Source of the DNA: Blastopirellula marina DSM 3645
Lineage (GTDB): Bacteria; Planctomycetota; Planctomycetia; Pirellulales; Pirellulaceae
Length of the DNA: 64,000 bases
Assembly (NCBI RefSeq): GCF_000153105.1
Contig: NZ_CH672377.1
Coordinates: 1,902,147-1,966,146 of the forward strand
Direction of reading: 5' to 3'
Of the stretch, positions 44,436 through 54,445 are shown in pieces. The notes beneath the pieces were generated by a model. The model saw only the letters and a program-made list of their open reading frames with translations. It was not told where the DNA came from and did no database searches. The translations under genes and the position numbers were made by a program. The first letter of the stretch is position 1; the number at the start of each line of letters is the position of its first letter.

Positions 44436-45503
44436 ATGACGAGCAAATATATCGAATCCCTGGTCTCCGATCCGATCGCAAATTATCCCGCCGCGACGGT
44501 CGCCAGTTTCGATCCGACCCGCGGCGATCTGCCGCGTCGAGAACTTGATCCAGAGCGTCTGGTCGCCTACCTGGAGAATCTGGCGCATGCCGGCGCGGCG
44601 GCCGTCTTGCTAGCCGCATCAACCGGACAAGGGCATCTGCGGACCGTGGACGAACTAGCCCAATGGTTCGCCGCAGCGGGCAAGGCCAAGGTCGGCGAGA
44701 TGGTGAAGATGGCCCTGCTTCGTCCCGAAGATGGCGAAGAAGCGAACGCGCGGCTTTTGGACGTCATCGTCGAGCAAGAGATTCCCGTCGTCTTCTTGCG
44801 TCCCGGCGCCAATCTGCCGGCCGGCGCTAGCAATGCGGAAGTGGTCGACAACATGGCGCCGCTGCTGAAACAAACGGCTGCTGCGGGGCGCGCTATCGGC
44901 GTCTATTCGATCTCGGATGTCAGCGGCGTGCCGTTAACGGCCGCCGCGACCGAACAACTGCTCGACCTGCCAGGCGGAGAGCGAATCGTCGCCGCCAAAA
45001 TCACCGAAGCCGACTACGACGCTAGCACGCTGCAATACTTGAATAGCCCGCGACTGACAAAGCTGAAGATCGTCCAAGGCTGGGATCCGCATCTCGCCCG
45101 AGCGCTGCAAGACGGGCCGAAGCACGACATCGAAGGTCGCCAGCGCGTAGGAGTCACATCCGGTCCGATGTCGCTCGCCGTCTATCAATACAAGTTTTTA
45201 CTGCAAGCCGCCGCCGAGCAGCGCTGGAACGAAGTCGCGCAGTCGCAAGCGGCCGTTACGGCGCTCTTCGCCGCGATGCAAGACGATCCGCAAAAGTTCG
45301 CCGACTTGCAACGCGCCAAAGTGATTATGGGCCTTGGCCAACCGCTGGTCAGCGAGGTAACGGACGAACAGATCAACCGCGTCTTCACCGCGCTCGAAAG
45401 CTTACCCCGCGCCGAAGACCGCCGCCGTTTGGCGTGGAGTCTCGACCTGATGGAAGACGGGCCGTATCACGAGCGATTGGCGGCGCTGGCCGACGCGACG
45501 TAG
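44436..45503 (+). CDS. DHDPS/NAL-superfamily protein of unknown reaction
   Basis: 355 residues from the ATG at 44436 (an ATG at 44427 in another frame ends at once). TIM-barrel protein of the dihydrodipicolinate synthase/N-acetylneuraminate lyase superfamily. The loop AAVLLAASTGQGHLRTVDE stands where GTTGE is usual, and the Schiff-base Lys is in ERIVAAKITEADYD. The tyrosine region (IGVYSISDVSGVPL) differs from the usual Y-N-x-P, so lysine biosynthesis is doubtful; it may be a sugar-acid aldolase or dehydratase-like enzyme. It carries extra helical residues at the C-terminus. Single gene, cytoplasmic. Confidence 0.75.
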   Translation: MTSKYIESLVSDPIANYPAATVASFDPTRGDLPRRELDPERLVAYLENLAHAGAAAVLLAASTGQGHLRTVDELAQWFAAAGKAKVGEMVKMALLRPEDGEEANARLLDVIVEQEIPVVFLRPGANLPAGASNAEVVDNMAPLLKQTAAAGRAIGVYSISDVSGVPLTAAATEQLLDLPGGERIVAAKITEADYDASTLQYLNSPRLTKLKIVQGWDPHLARALQDGPKHDIEGRQRVGVTSGPMSLAVYQYKFLLQAAAEQRWNEVAQSQAAVTALFAAMQDDPQKFADLQRAKVIMGLGQPLVSEVTDEQINRVFTALESLPRAEDRRRLAWSLDLMEDGPYHERLAALADAT

Positions 45504-45627
45504 CGTTTTTAATTCCTCTTCGTAGCCCGCCAGCGCGAGTTTTGTTTTGAAATTGTGCTATTTCGAACCATTCGCGCAACTTCAAACCTCACGTCGTGAG
45601 CGAAGGTGACATTTTTTTCGGGTGCGC

Positions 45628-48600
45628 CTACTTCGTGGGAATCACGTTCAACGTGTAATGCGCTTCGGCCGGGAAGAGCTTCTTGCCTTCGCCGGCGACG
45701 CTGTCATCGACATGCAACTCGTACACGAATCCGGCGCGTAGCTCTTCCAGCCGCAAGCGGACTTCCCGTTTGTCGGCGCTGACTTCGAGCAGGTCGATCG
45801 TCTCAGGGCGCGAGTCAATATCGTCGCCGCCATACGCAGGCGTGGACTGACGACGATACGAGTTGAGCGTATAGCTCCGCTTGTCGGCGGCGGCCGGTGC
45901 GTTGATCGGTTGCGTAAAGCGAATCACAAAGCCGTCGCTGGTCGCGCGGACTTCATCGATTCCGCTCGGCATCGTCGTTTCCTGCGGTCGCATCTTCACC
46001 AGCGAGCCGACGTTGGCGCCTCCGCCCCAGCCGCCTTCGCGCATGTTGCCGATCACCAATTCTCCGCTCGGCGAGACGGCGCAGGCGATCGGCCCGAGCA
46101 GCGCGTTCTTCACCTCGTCGCCGGGATCGTGGGTAAAGGGATAGATCGCTCCTTGAATGGCGTCGCCCACATGATCCAGACTCATGCGAACCAATCGTCG
46201 CGTGTCGTACTCGCAGCCGATCAGGTCGCCTTCAAACGGGCCGAAATAGTCTTCGTTGATCTGTCGCCGCAGCGCCGCCGGCGTTTCTAAGAAACAGATG
46301 CCGTTCACGCTGCGCGTCCAAGGATGCGGAATCGCGATCGCCGGCGTCGTCTCTTCCGGCGCAAAGCCGGGCCGGCGGTCGATTTTGTTGATAAATCCGT
46401 ATCGCTTGCCCGGCACGATATGGTTCAATTCGTTGAAGGGGTTGTAGTTCCCTTGATTGTCGGTGACAAACAGTTCGCCAGCTTGGTTTCGAGCGATCCC
46501 AATCGGAAAGCGATGTCCCGCAGTAAGTTCTTCAATCTTAAAATAGCTCGGATCGTCGGCGGTCGGCTTGCGCGGGATCAGCTTCAGCACGACTCCGCGC
46601 CACTTGGAAGCGGCCTGCGAGCGGCCATCTTGCTGACAAGCGGTCGAGACGTAGTAGGCGCCGTCACTATCTTGCGGCAGTCCCATCGCCCAATCGTGAT
46701 AGTCGGCCGTATGTCCCCAACCATCGACCAGCGTTTCGATCCGCTCGACATGTCCGGCGTCGTCGTGGAAGATCCGGAGCAACGAATATTTGTTGATCAC
46801 ATCGAGATAGCCTTCGTAAGCAGCCAGACCAAACGGCGCCGCCAACTCGATATCAAGCGGGATCAGCGTTTCTTGTTTTCCATCTCCATCGGCGTCGCGG
46901 ACCAGCCAGATTCGCCCCTTGAGCGACGCGACCACCATGTCCCCGTTCGGCCGCCAGGCGATCGCCGTCGGCATCAGTTCGACCGTCAGCGGCAAGCGCT
47001 GCGCTGACCAACCCGGCGTGATCGTCAACTCGGCCGCCGCGGCGATCGACGGCTCCAACTGCGGTCGCGGCGGATAGCGATCTGTAGGCAAGCTCGATAG
47101 ATAGCGGGCCGAAAAGTTCGCTTCCTGACCGGCCGGCGCGATTTGCACGACGCCGGACGCCAGCAGCTTGGCGTCGCCGGCGACCGAGATCGACAGTTTT
47201 TGTTTGGCGATCGTCAGCGTATCGCCGCTGATTTCGGCCGTTTGCGTCTGTTTAGAATCGAGCAACCGCAGCGCCAGTTGATAGCCGGATGGCGTCTGTT
47301 TGACTTGGAACGAGCGAACGAATCCATGGGCCCCTTGTTCGTCCCAGATCGGCGTGATGGTTTGTCGCACTAGCACCGTTTGCGGATTCTCTTTGCCAAA
47401 CGTCAGACGATAGTCGGCCGAAACGCCGCCGTCGCTGTTGCGCCGCCAACGGTCGACGCTGGTGATAAACTGGCCCGTCGTCTGTGGCGCGAGCGACTTT
47501 CCGTTGGGCTGAACCAGCGCGAGTTCCGGCGTATCATCACCGACGGCCAGCAACTCGGCCCCGGCCAATTCCCAGAACCATGATTTCCCTTCGCTCCGCT
47601 CATACGCGGCGTCCCCTAATGTCCACGACGCCAGACGACCTGTTTCGAGATCAAACAACACGTTGTGCCGGTTCGGCAATCCAACGAGCAGCGGCTTGAT
47701 GAATTGCAAATTGCGATCGACGTCGCGCAGGACGTCGGTCAACACCAGCGCGGTTTCGTTATCGCTGACGATACCGCTGCGGCGGGCCACGCGCACCGGG
47801 TTCGGTTTCGGCGGCTGAAAGCCGGGCGTGTTCAACACGCGCCAGACGGCGGCCAGTTGATCATCGATCTCGTCATGCAACACGCCGCTAACCGGAACTG
47901 TCACGCTCGGCATTTCCATCTGCGGCACGATGCGCGCCGGTTTTCGCACCCAACGATCAAACCAGTCGCGCCGAATCCGATCTCCCAACATCGAGAGAGT
48001 CGGCCCCTTTGCGTTAAGCGGCGCGTCCGACGGCCGCCAATCGCCGACCGCATGGCAGCTGGTGCAGTTGAACCCGTCGCCGCCAACTAGCCGCTCGCCG
48101 GCGATCGCCAGCGCCGCTGGATCGACTTCCGACGGGCGCCCTACCAGCGGATGTGCGGGGATCCGATCTTGTTCGACCAGATAGTCCTTGATCGCGGTCA
48201 ACTCCGTATCCTGGAGTCGGAACCGCGGCATCTGCACTTTGAGCCAAGGACGATGGACCGGGTCTTTACGCAGAATGATGTCCATCAGCGCCTGGTCATG
48301 CAGTTTGTCTCCCACGCTGTTGAGTGATGGAGGAGTGAGCGTAGGCAATACCGCGCTGAGCGCCGAATCGGCGGCCGCCGCCTGCGCGGCGATTGGCGCT
48401 AAGCCTTTGCCGACGCCGCGAGCATGACACGCAAGGCAATTACGCTCGCGGACAATTTGAGCGCCGGAAATTGCGGCCGCAGCGGTTCCCTTATCCGGCG
48501 CCTTCTGACGCAGATAGATCCGAATCGCTTCCTGTTCATCCGCCGACAGGAGATAGCCGGGATGCTTTTCGACGGTGGGCGCCGCCAGGCAAGCGTCATG

Positions 48601-49821
48601 CCACAAGTCGCCAGAGGTCAAAGTCGATAACGGCTTCCGCTGGTCGTCTTTCAAATCGCCTGGCAAGCGGTGACATGCGTCACAGCGATTGGCCAGGACA
48701 AGGTCGCGGCCTTGCTTCACTTTGAGCGAGTTTGGCTTTTTCTGCGGCGTCGAAGCGAGTTTGCCCGACTTCGAGAGCGTCGCCAGGTAGGCGGCTAAAT
48801 GCTTGCGAGAATCGCCATCGAGTTGATAAACGGGCATCCGGTGATCGGCGTTCAACGCCGCTGGGTCTTCCAGCCATTTGGCGAAAAAGTGGGGCGGTCG
48901 CTTGGCGGCGATATCGCTGAGGTCCCCTCCGCTAAAAGGTCCGGCCGCGCCCAACTCTCCCACGCGATGACAGGCCAAACAGCCGAGCGACTCAAACATT
49001 CGTTTGCCGCTACCGACCGAGCCCCCCTTGTCAGGCTTTCCTTTTGCTCCCACCATGTCCGACTCGGCCACCAGATACGCGGCGATCGCTTCGGCGTCCC
49101 CTTGGGGCAGGTTGTAGTGCGGCATCTTGCGGGTCGATGCGTCGCTTTCGTTGGCGGCGCTCATCAGTCGATCGACAATCCAAGGTTGCGACAGATGACC
49201 GGCGACCCGGTTCAGCGCCGGTGCTGGAAGTTCGGCCGAGCGATCTCCACCATGGCAAGCGCCGCAGCGATGCGATCGCACTAGATCTCGCCCGGTGTCA
49301 AACGGCTGTGCGAACGTATCGTCAATTTCATGGAAGAGCCACTCCGGCGTGATCGGCTCTAGCGTGTAATCGGGCCCGGCCCAATAGATGGCAATCTGCG
49401 CGTCGGGGGATGTTTTCGTGAATTCGACCTGCAGCGGGTGCCAGTCAAACTTCAGATCAATCGATTCGGCGGTCAGCCAACCCGGCCTCTTCGCTTCGGC
49501 GTCCAGCACGACTTCGTCTTCGATCAGGATCCGGACTTTCCCTTGCGCGTAAACATACAGCGTGTAAGGGCCCGGCGTTTTGGTCAGCAGCAATCCGTCC
49601 CACTTGGCGGCGAACTTGCCGCCGCTCACCCGAGCGTCGGGCGCCGCAGCGCCAAAGTGGAATGCGATCTGCGGATCGATCCGGCGACATTTTGTTCCGT
49701 CGGCGGCGACGTAATCGGCGATCAACCCCGAAGCGAACTCATCTTCAAATTGGGCCGAAACAAGCGAAACCGAACCGCAAACAAACAAGCAGACGACGGC
49801 GAAAATGCGATAGGCAGGCAT
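45628..49821 (-). CDS. giant PA14-multihaem cytochrome-propeller protein (PVC type)
   Basis: 1397 residues from the ATG at 49821, with a signal peptide (MPAYRIFAVVCLFVCGSVSLVSAQ). A PA14-like carbohydrate-binding domain (about 30-170; KTPGPYTLYVYAQGKVRILIEDEVVLD) is followed by five c-type haem motifs: CGACH (about 186), CLACH (279), CDACH (381), CLACH (461) and CTSCH (585). A DUF6797-like region (about 660-940) precedes a soluble-dehydrogenase-like beta-propeller (about 955-1250; WRPNGDMVVASLKGRIWLVRDADGDGKQ, HDWAMGLPQDSDGAYYVS, FPIGIARNQAGELFVTDNQG) and a C-terminal beta domain. It probably oxidises a carbohydrate-related compound in the periplasm and passes electrons along its haems; this is inferred. 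Confidence 0.88.
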   Translation of the reverse strand: MPAYRIFAVVCLFVCGSVSLVSAQFEDEFASGLIADYVAADGTKCRRIDPQIAFHFGAAAPDARVSGGKFAAKWDGLLLTKTPGPYTLYVYAQGKVRILIEDEVVLDAEAKRPGWLTAESIDLKFDWHPLQVEFTKTSPDAQIAIYWAGPDYTLEPITPEWLFHEIDDTFAQPFDTGRDLVRSHRCGACHGGDRSAELPAPALNRVAGHLSQPWIVDRLMSAANESDASTRKMPHYNLPQGDAEAIAAYLVAESDMVGAKGKPDKGGSVGSGKRMFESLGCLACHRVGELGAAGPFSGGDLSDIAAKRPPHFFAKWLEDPAALNADHRMPVYQLDGDSRKHLAAYLATLSKSGKLASTPQKKPNSLKVKQGRDLVLANRCDACHRLPGDLKDDQRKPLSTLTSGDLWHDACLAAPTVEKHPGYLLSADEQEAIRIYLRQKAPDKGTAAAAISGAQIVRERNCLACHARGVGKGLAPIAAQAAAADSALSAVLPTLTPPSLNSVGDKLHDQALMDIILRKDPVHRPWLKVQMPRFRLQDTELTAIKDYLVEQDRIPAHPLVGRPSEVDPAALAIAGERLVGGDGFNCTSCHAVGDWRPSDAPLNAKGPTLSMLGDRIRRDWFDRWVRKPARIVPQMEMPSVTVPVSGVLHDEIDDQLAAVWRVLNTPGFQPPKPNPVRVARRSGIVSDNETALVLTDVLRDVDRNLQFIKPLLVGLPNRHNVLFDLETGRLASWTLGDAAYERSEGKSWFWELAGAELLAVGDDTPELALVQPNGKSLAPQTTGQFITSVDRWRRNSDGGVSADYRLTFGKENPQTVLVRQTITPIWDEQGAHGFVRSFQVKQTPSGYQLALRLLDSKQTQTAEISGDTLTIAKQKLSISVAGDAKLLASGVVQIAPAGQEANFSARYLSSLPTDRYPPRPQLEPSIAAAAELTITPGWSAQRLPLTVELMPTAIAWRPNGDMVVASLKGRIWLVRDADGDGKQETLIPLDIELAAPFGLAAYEGYLDVINKYSLLRIFHDDAGHVERIETLVDGWGHTADYHDWAMGLPQDSDGAYYVSTACQQDGRSQAASKWRGVVLKLIPRKPTADDPSYFKIEELTAGHRFPIGIARNQAGELFVTDNQGNYNPFNELNHIVPGKRYGFINKIDRRPGFAPEETTPAIAIPHPWTRSVNGICFLETPAALRRQINEDYFGPFEGDLIGCEYDTRRLVRMSLDHVGDAIQGAIYPFTHDPGDEVKNALLGPIACAVSPSGELVIGNMREGGWGGGANVGSLVKMRPQETTMPSGIDEVRATSDGFVIRFTQPINAPAAADKRSYTLNSYRRQSTPAYGGDDIDSRPETIDLLEVSADKREVRLRLEELRAGFVYELHVDDSVAGEGKKLFPAEAHYTLNVIPTK

Positions 49822-50032
49822 GATGAACCGCAAATAAGGAAGGAGGATAGAGCGGGGTCTACGGCGTTTCCAGTCTACTACGCCGCAACATGAATTGCAC
49901 TTGATCTCTCGTGATATTAAAAATAAACGAAACCCGTTAAAAGCCCAGGCGTTCGCAAACGGTTTCCGCCTGGGCTAAACTTGAGCGTGATCGTCGCCTT
50001 GAGTTCATGATACCCTGCCTTGCGAGTCTGTG

Positions 50033-51550
50033 ATGAAGCATGCCCCCCCCGTTTTCGCCCTTATGGCCGTTCTGTTGTTTTCCGGCGTCGCCGCGGCCGC
50101 CGATCAGCCGAACATTTTGTTCATTATGTCGGACGACCACGCCTATAACGCGCTGAGTTGCTACGGCAGCAAAATCAACCAAACGCCGAATCTCGATCGC
50201 ATCGCCAAAGAAGGAATGCGTTTCGACAATTGCATGGTCACCAATTCAATCTGCGGTCCCTGCCGCGCCGTGATCCTGACCGGCAAGTTCAGCCACAAGA
50301 ATGGGTTTGTCGACAATCACAGCCGCTTTAACGGCAAGCAGTTGACCTATCCCAAGTTGCTGCAAAAGGCCGGCTATCAAACCGCCGTCGTCGGCAAATG
50401 GCACCTGGTCAGCGATCCGACCGGTTTTGATTACTGGGAAGTGCTGCAAGGCCAAGGACCGTACTACAACCCGACGATGCTCTCGAATACCGGAAAGCAC
50501 AAGCACACCGGCTATACGACCGACATCATTACCGATCTGGCGCTCAACTGGCTAAAAGAAAGTCGCGACCCCAACAAGCCGTTCCTGCTGGTCTATCAGC
50601 ACAAGGCTCCGCATCGCAACTGGCAGCCGGGGCCGAAGTACCTGAACATGTATGACGGCGAAACGATACCGGAGCCCGACACGCTGTTTGACGACTACGA
50701 AAATCGGGCCACGCCGGCGTCCGAGCAAGAGATGACGATCGCCAATCACATGAACGCGAACGATCTGAAGCTGACCCAACCCGGCGGTTTGACGAAAGAG
50801 CAACTAGCCGCTTGGAACGCCGCTTACGAGCCGAAGAACAAAGCGTTCCAAGAGGCCGACCTGAAGGGAGACGATCTTGTTCGCTGGAAGTATCAGCGCT
50901 ACATCAAAGACTATCTCCGCTGCGTCGCTGCGGTCGATGATAACGTCGGTCGCGTCCTTGATTATCTGGATGAGAACGGATTGGCCGAAAACACGATTGT
51001 CGTTTACACGTCGGATCAAAGCTTTTATCTCGGCGAACACGGCTGGTACGACAAGCGTTGGATGTATGAAGAATCGTTCCGCACGCCGCTGATGGTTCGT
51101 TGGCCCGAGAAGATCAAAGCCGGCACGACTAACGACGCGTTGGTGATGAATCTGGACTTCGCCGAGACGTTTCTGAACGCCGCCGGCGTCGAGATCCCGG
51201 CCGAAATGCAAGGGCGCAGCTTTTTGCCGATGCTCGAAGGGAAAACGATTCCCGATTGGCGAAAGAGCGTTTACTACCACTACTACGAATATCCGCAGCC
51301 GCATCGCGTAGCGCCCCACTACGGCGTCCGCACCGATCGCTACAAGCTGATCCACTTCTACAAGACCGACGAGTGGGAACTGTTCGATCTAGAGAAAGAT
51401 CCGAAAGAGCTGAAGAGCGTCTATGACGACTCCAAGTATGCGGAAGTTCAGAACGTCATGAAGTCGGAACTGAAAAAGTTGCGTAAACAGTACGAAGACG
51501 ACGGCACGGTCGTCCAGTTTGACAAAGATGGAAACGTGAAGTCCTCGTAA
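50033..51550 (+). CDS. sulfatase (CGPCR motif)
   Basis: 505 residues from the ATG at 50033 (a GTG directly before is in frame). Signal peptide [24 protein letters not shown]. Sulfatase fold: [30 protein letters not shown], the modified-Cys site [34 protein letters not shown] and [35 protein letters not shown]. The last motifs are typical of the family of sulfatases acting on heparan/algal polysaccharides. The fourth position of the formylglycine motif is Cys instead of Ser. Periplasmic; substrate unknown. It is a single gene with a terminator 20 bp downstream. Confidence 0.92.
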   Translation: MKHAPPVFALMAVLLFSGVAAAADQPNILFIMSDDHAYNALSCYGSKINQTPNLDRIAKEGMRFDNCMVTNSICGPCRAVILTGKFSHKNGFVDNHSRFNGKQLTYPKLLQKAGYQTAVVGKWHLVSDPTGFDYWEVLQGQGPYYNPTMLSNTGKHKHTGYTTDIITDLALNWLKESRDPNKPFLLVYQHKAPHRNWQPGPKYLNMYDGETIPEPDTLFDDYENRATPASEQEMTIANHMNANDLKLTQPGGLTKEQLAAWNAAYEPKNKAFQEADLKGDDLVRWKYQRYIKDYLRCVAAVDDNVGRVLDYLDENGLAENTIVVYTSDQSFYLGEHGWYDKRWMYEESFRTPLMVRWPEKIKAGTTNDALVMNLDFAETFLNAAGVEIPAEMQGRSFLPMLEGKTIPDWRKSVYYHYYEYPQPHRVAPHYGVRTDRYKLIHFYKTDEWELFDLEKDPKELKSVYDDSKYAEVQNVMKSELKKLRKQYEDDGTVVQFDKDGNVKSS

Positions 51551-51571
51551 CTTCCGCTCCCTAAAAATCAT

Positions 51572-51605
51572 GCAGGGCGCCCGATCAAGGCGCCCTGCGT
51601 TGTTT
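51572..51605 (+). terminator. rho-independent terminator after the CGPCR sulfatase gene
   Basis: Perfect 10-bp GC-rich arms 51572-51581 and 51589-51598 with a 7-nt loop, followed by GTTGTTTCTC. Confidence 0.8.
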
Positions 51606-51690
51606 CTCGCAGAGCACGTCGTTGGGCGTGGAACCAGATCGCGCGCGATCCCCAGTTAAAGTTTTCCCGTTTCACGTTTTGGCCAACACG

Positions 51691-53073
51691 ATGACGACTG
51701 ATCTTCGAACGCCCTCTTGCTCTCGCCGCAACTTTCTCTCGCTGGCCGTTGCATCGGCGACCCTCGCCGGCGCCAGACCGCTGTTCGCCGCGACGGAATC
51801 AACCGATCGCGATCCGTTGCTGATGTCCCAAAATCGGGTCATTTCTCACGCTCGAGAAATCGGCCTCGAAGTTCTCCAGCCAACGCCGGCGGAGCTCGCA
51901 GCGGGCTTATCGTTGCACCGGCAATCGCTAGTGTTTGATATCTATGGCTTTGCGCCACGAGCCGCTCTCGATGCGCCGCGCGTGACCGCCGCGATCGAAG
52001 CCGGAGCTTCGGACGTGGAGCTGCAAGACTTGGAGGAAGATCTCGGCATGACCCAGGCTACGGTGGAGCCTGCGGAGCGCGAGGAGTTTGACGAAGCCAT
52101 GCGATGCGGCGGCGTGACCGCCATCTTTCAGAACGCCGGCGAAGAAGGGCAAGATCCGCTGCGACTGATGAAGCGATTGGCGCGATTTACTTATCTGACC
52201 GACCGGCTGCGCGGCCTCCTCATGCGCGCCACCGTCCCTGCCGACATCGAAGCGGCCCATCAAGCGGGCAAGCATTGTCTGTATCTGACGGGCAATGGAG
52301 TCCCGCTCCCCGCCACCTGGATCAACGTCGAAGAAGAGCTGGGCTACATTCGGCTGTTCTATCAGTTGGGCATTCGCATGATGCACGTCACCTATAACCG
52401 GCGCAACTTGCTCGGCGACGGCTGTGCGGAAACGGCCAACGGGGGTCTCAGTGATTTGGGGCGCGCCGCGATCGCCGAGATGAATCGTGTCGGCGTCATC
52501 GTCGATGTGGCGCACAGCGGCCGGCAGACGAGTCTCGAAGCGGCTCAAACGTCGCAGAAACCGATGGTGGCCAGCCATACTGTTTGCGCCGGCCTGCGAG
52601 ACCATATCCGCGCCAAGCCGGACAACGTGGTTCGCGCAATTTGCGACACCGGCGGCTTGATCGGTATTTGTTGGATTCCTAATTTTCTCGGCGGCAGCGG
52701 CGATCTGTCGGCTCTCCTCGACCATATCGACTATGCCGTCAAGCGTTTCGGCGTCGATCATGTGGCGATCGGCACGGACGTCGCGCATACGTCGCAGCAT
52801 GCGGCGGCCGCGAGACAAGCAATTCCGAAACGTCCACGCCGCCGCAGACGCTACGAAGCTCTCTGGCCAGACGGCGCTCTCGGCGGTCACTGGCCGCGCG
52901 CGGCAAGTTTGGCTTGGACCAACTGGCCGCTGGTCACCGTCGGCCTGGTCCAGCGCGGTTACTCCGAAGACGACATCCGTAAGATCCTCGGCCAAAACAT
53001 GCTGCGAGTTTGCCGCGCGCAAGCCAACGCCGAACTTCCAACCGTTGCAGAACTCACTTCCCCATCCCGCTGA
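51691..53073 (+). CDS. Tat-exported M19 (membrane dipeptidase)-like protein
   Basis: 460 residues from the ATG at 51691. A twin-arginine signal (SRRNFLSLAVASATLAGARPLFA) predicts export of a folded, probably metal-bound protein. The M19 TIM-barrel signature is clear in the second half: MMHVTYNRRNLLGDGCAETANGGLSDLGRAAIAEMNRVGVIVDVAHSGRQTSLEAAQTSQKPMVASHTVC, and GVDHVAIGTDVAH. The late ligand histidines (DVAHS, VASHT) are present. The early HxD motif and the metal-bridging Glu of renal dipeptidase are not found; FDIYGFAP and LYLTGNGVPLP stand in their places. A true dipeptidase activity is therefore uncertain. Single gene. Confidence 0.85.
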   Translation: MTTDLRTPSCSRRNFLSLAVASATLAGARPLFAATESTDRDPLLMSQNRVISHAREIGLEVLQPTPAELAAGLSLHRQSLVFDIYGFAPRAALDAPRVTAAIEAGASDVELQDLEEDLGMTQATVEPAEREEFDEAMRCGGVTAIFQNAGEEGQDPLRLMKRLARFTYLTDRLRGLLMRATVPADIEAAHQAGKHCLYLTGNGVPLPATWINVEEELGYIRLFYQLGIRMMHVTYNRRNLLGDGCAETANGGLSDLGRAAIAEMNRVGVIVDVAHSGRQTSLEAAQTSQKPMVASHTVCAGLRDHIRAKPDNVVRAICDTGGLIGICWIPNFLGGSGDLSALLDHIDYAVKRFGVDHVAIGTDVAHTSQHAAAARQAIPKRPRRRRRYEALWPDGALGGHWPRAASLAWTNWPLVTVGLVQRGYSEDDIRKILGQNMLRVCRAQANAELPTVAELTSPSR

Positions 53074-53148
53074 CGTCCCTTCCCCCAAAAACGCCACGCG
53101 CCGCTGGTGACGCCCCCACTCTCCGCTTTCCTACCTCTCTCTCCGCGC

Positions 53149-53189
53149 AAAAAAATCCCTCGATCGCCATGGCGTGCGAACGAGGGATT
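53149..53189 (-). terminator. rho-independent terminator of the MORN-like gene
   Basis: 9-bp arms 53154-53162 and 53181-53189 with an inner palindrome, followed on the minus strand by a seven-T run. It lies about 50 bp past the stop of the 401-residue gene. Confidence 0.8.
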
Positions 53190-53239
53190 ATTAATTCAAA
53201 GGCTTGCGTAACACGTCGTGTCGCCGCTGGATCGGTGAC

Positions 53240-54445
53240 CTATCGCCGCGGCAATGGGTTCAAGATCGGCAACGAAGCTTCCTGCGGATGAAGCAACGAC
53301 GGTTCGTCCAAATCCTTCGCTTCCAGTTGAACTTCCGCTGGTTCGCCGTTGGCCAGTTCTTCTTGCTCTTCCATCGGTTCCCCCTCTTCGTCGGTGATGA
53401 CGATCATCGGGGGTTCGTCGATGCTCGACAGACCTTCGTCGATATTGCTGGGATAGTCTTGCGAACTAGCGACGCGGCCATCCGGGTTCCAGCTCATCCA
53501 GCGACCAATTTGCACGCCGTCTTTGAAGGCGCCGTCGGTCTTTTTCAGGCCGTTTTCGTGCCACCACAACCAGCGACCATCTTCTTTGCCGGCGATATAC
53601 GATCCTTGAATCGCTTTCTGACCATTGCCGAACCACCAAATGAACTTGCCAACCGGCACGTCGAACTCGTATTCCCCTTCGACCTGAATCTGGCCGTTCG
53701 AGTAATAGGTGATCCACTTGCCGTGGCGTTCGTCTTTACCTTGCGGTTCAAAGTCGGCCAGTTGCGCGTCCCACCAGCTATCCTTGCTTTTGGCGACCAG
53801 CGGAGCGTGCAGGTAGACCCCTTCGCTCTTCTTACGCCCCCCCTTTTCTTGATCGACCTTGGCGGCCAGCTTACGACCTTTGATATAGATCGATCGACTG
53901 GGCGATTTGGCGCCGCGAGCGAACTCCAGCACTTCGCCGTCGAGCAAACCGTTCACATAGTTCGCTTCCTGCAGCTTCGAGCCGTCGACATTGTAGAAGT
54001 TCGCCGGTCCATGGCGCTCGCCATCGACAAAGCTGATCTCCATGATGATGCGCTGATTCGCGTCATGGATTCCCCAAACGCCGTGCAGCTCGCCCTCTTT
54101 GAAGGAAGCGGTCGACACGAAGGGAGGCTTGAATTGGTTGAACGGCGCCGAACGAAACATGTTCGACTCGCTGCCGCGAAACCATCGCGACCAGACGCCA
54201 TCGCGGCGGTTGTGTTGGTATTGGCCTTCGGCCAGCATCGTGCCGCTTTCGTCCAGATGCTTCCAGTAGCCGTGATTGACGTAGTTTCCTTCGTCGTCCT
54301 GCGTCACTTCACGTTCGATCTTGATCGAGGCGTTCGGATAACGCTCTTGAATGAGTTCGACGTCGCCCGTCGCAGCTATCGCCGGCGAGCATAGCGCGAC
54401 GCAGCCCAACAGGGCCCAAGCGGTCGCGTTCATGTGTCGTCGCAT
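53240..54445 (-). CDS. secreted MORN-variant repeat protein
   Basis: 401 residues from the ATG at 54445, with a perfect AAGGAG six bases upstream; an internal Met at codon 5 is an alternative. Signal peptide MRRHMNATAWALLGCVALCSPAIAATG. At least six MORN-variant repeats of about 22-24 residues follow the pattern (Y/W)..(N/D)G.....G.Y..(G/N)...G.W..(W/Y): for example GKWITYYSNGQIQVEGEYEFDVPVGKFIWWFGNGQKAIQGSYIAGKEDGRWLWWHENG. An acidic tail (about 340-390) has EEGEPMEEQEELANGEPAEVQLE. The repeat type is common in antitoxin-like and surface proteins; function unknown. Single gene. Confidence 0.8.
   Translation of the reverse strand: MRRHMNATAWALLGCVALCSPAIAATGDVELIQERYPNASIKIEREVTQDDEGNYVNHGYWKHLDESGTMLAEGQYQHNRRDGVWSRWFRGSESNMFRSAPFNQFKPPFVSTASFKEGELHGVWGIHDANQRIIMEISFVDGERHGPANFYNVDGSKLQEANYVNGLLDGEVLEFARGAKSPSRSIYIKGRKLAAKVDQEKGGRKKSEGVYLHAPLVAKSKDSWWDAQLADFEPQGKDERHGKWITYYSNGQIQVEGEYEFDVPVGKFIWWFGNGQKAIQGSYIAGKEDGRWLWWHENGLKKTDGAFKDGVQIGRWMSWNPDGRVASSQDYPSNIDEGLSSIDEPPMIVITDEEGEPMEEQEELANGEPAEVQLEAKDLDEPSLLHPQEASLPILNPLPRR

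Noticed and set aside
45504-45627. Another copy of the 258-bp unit
   Set aside because: Only a short CGTAGCCCG string is shared; the hairpin arms are absent.
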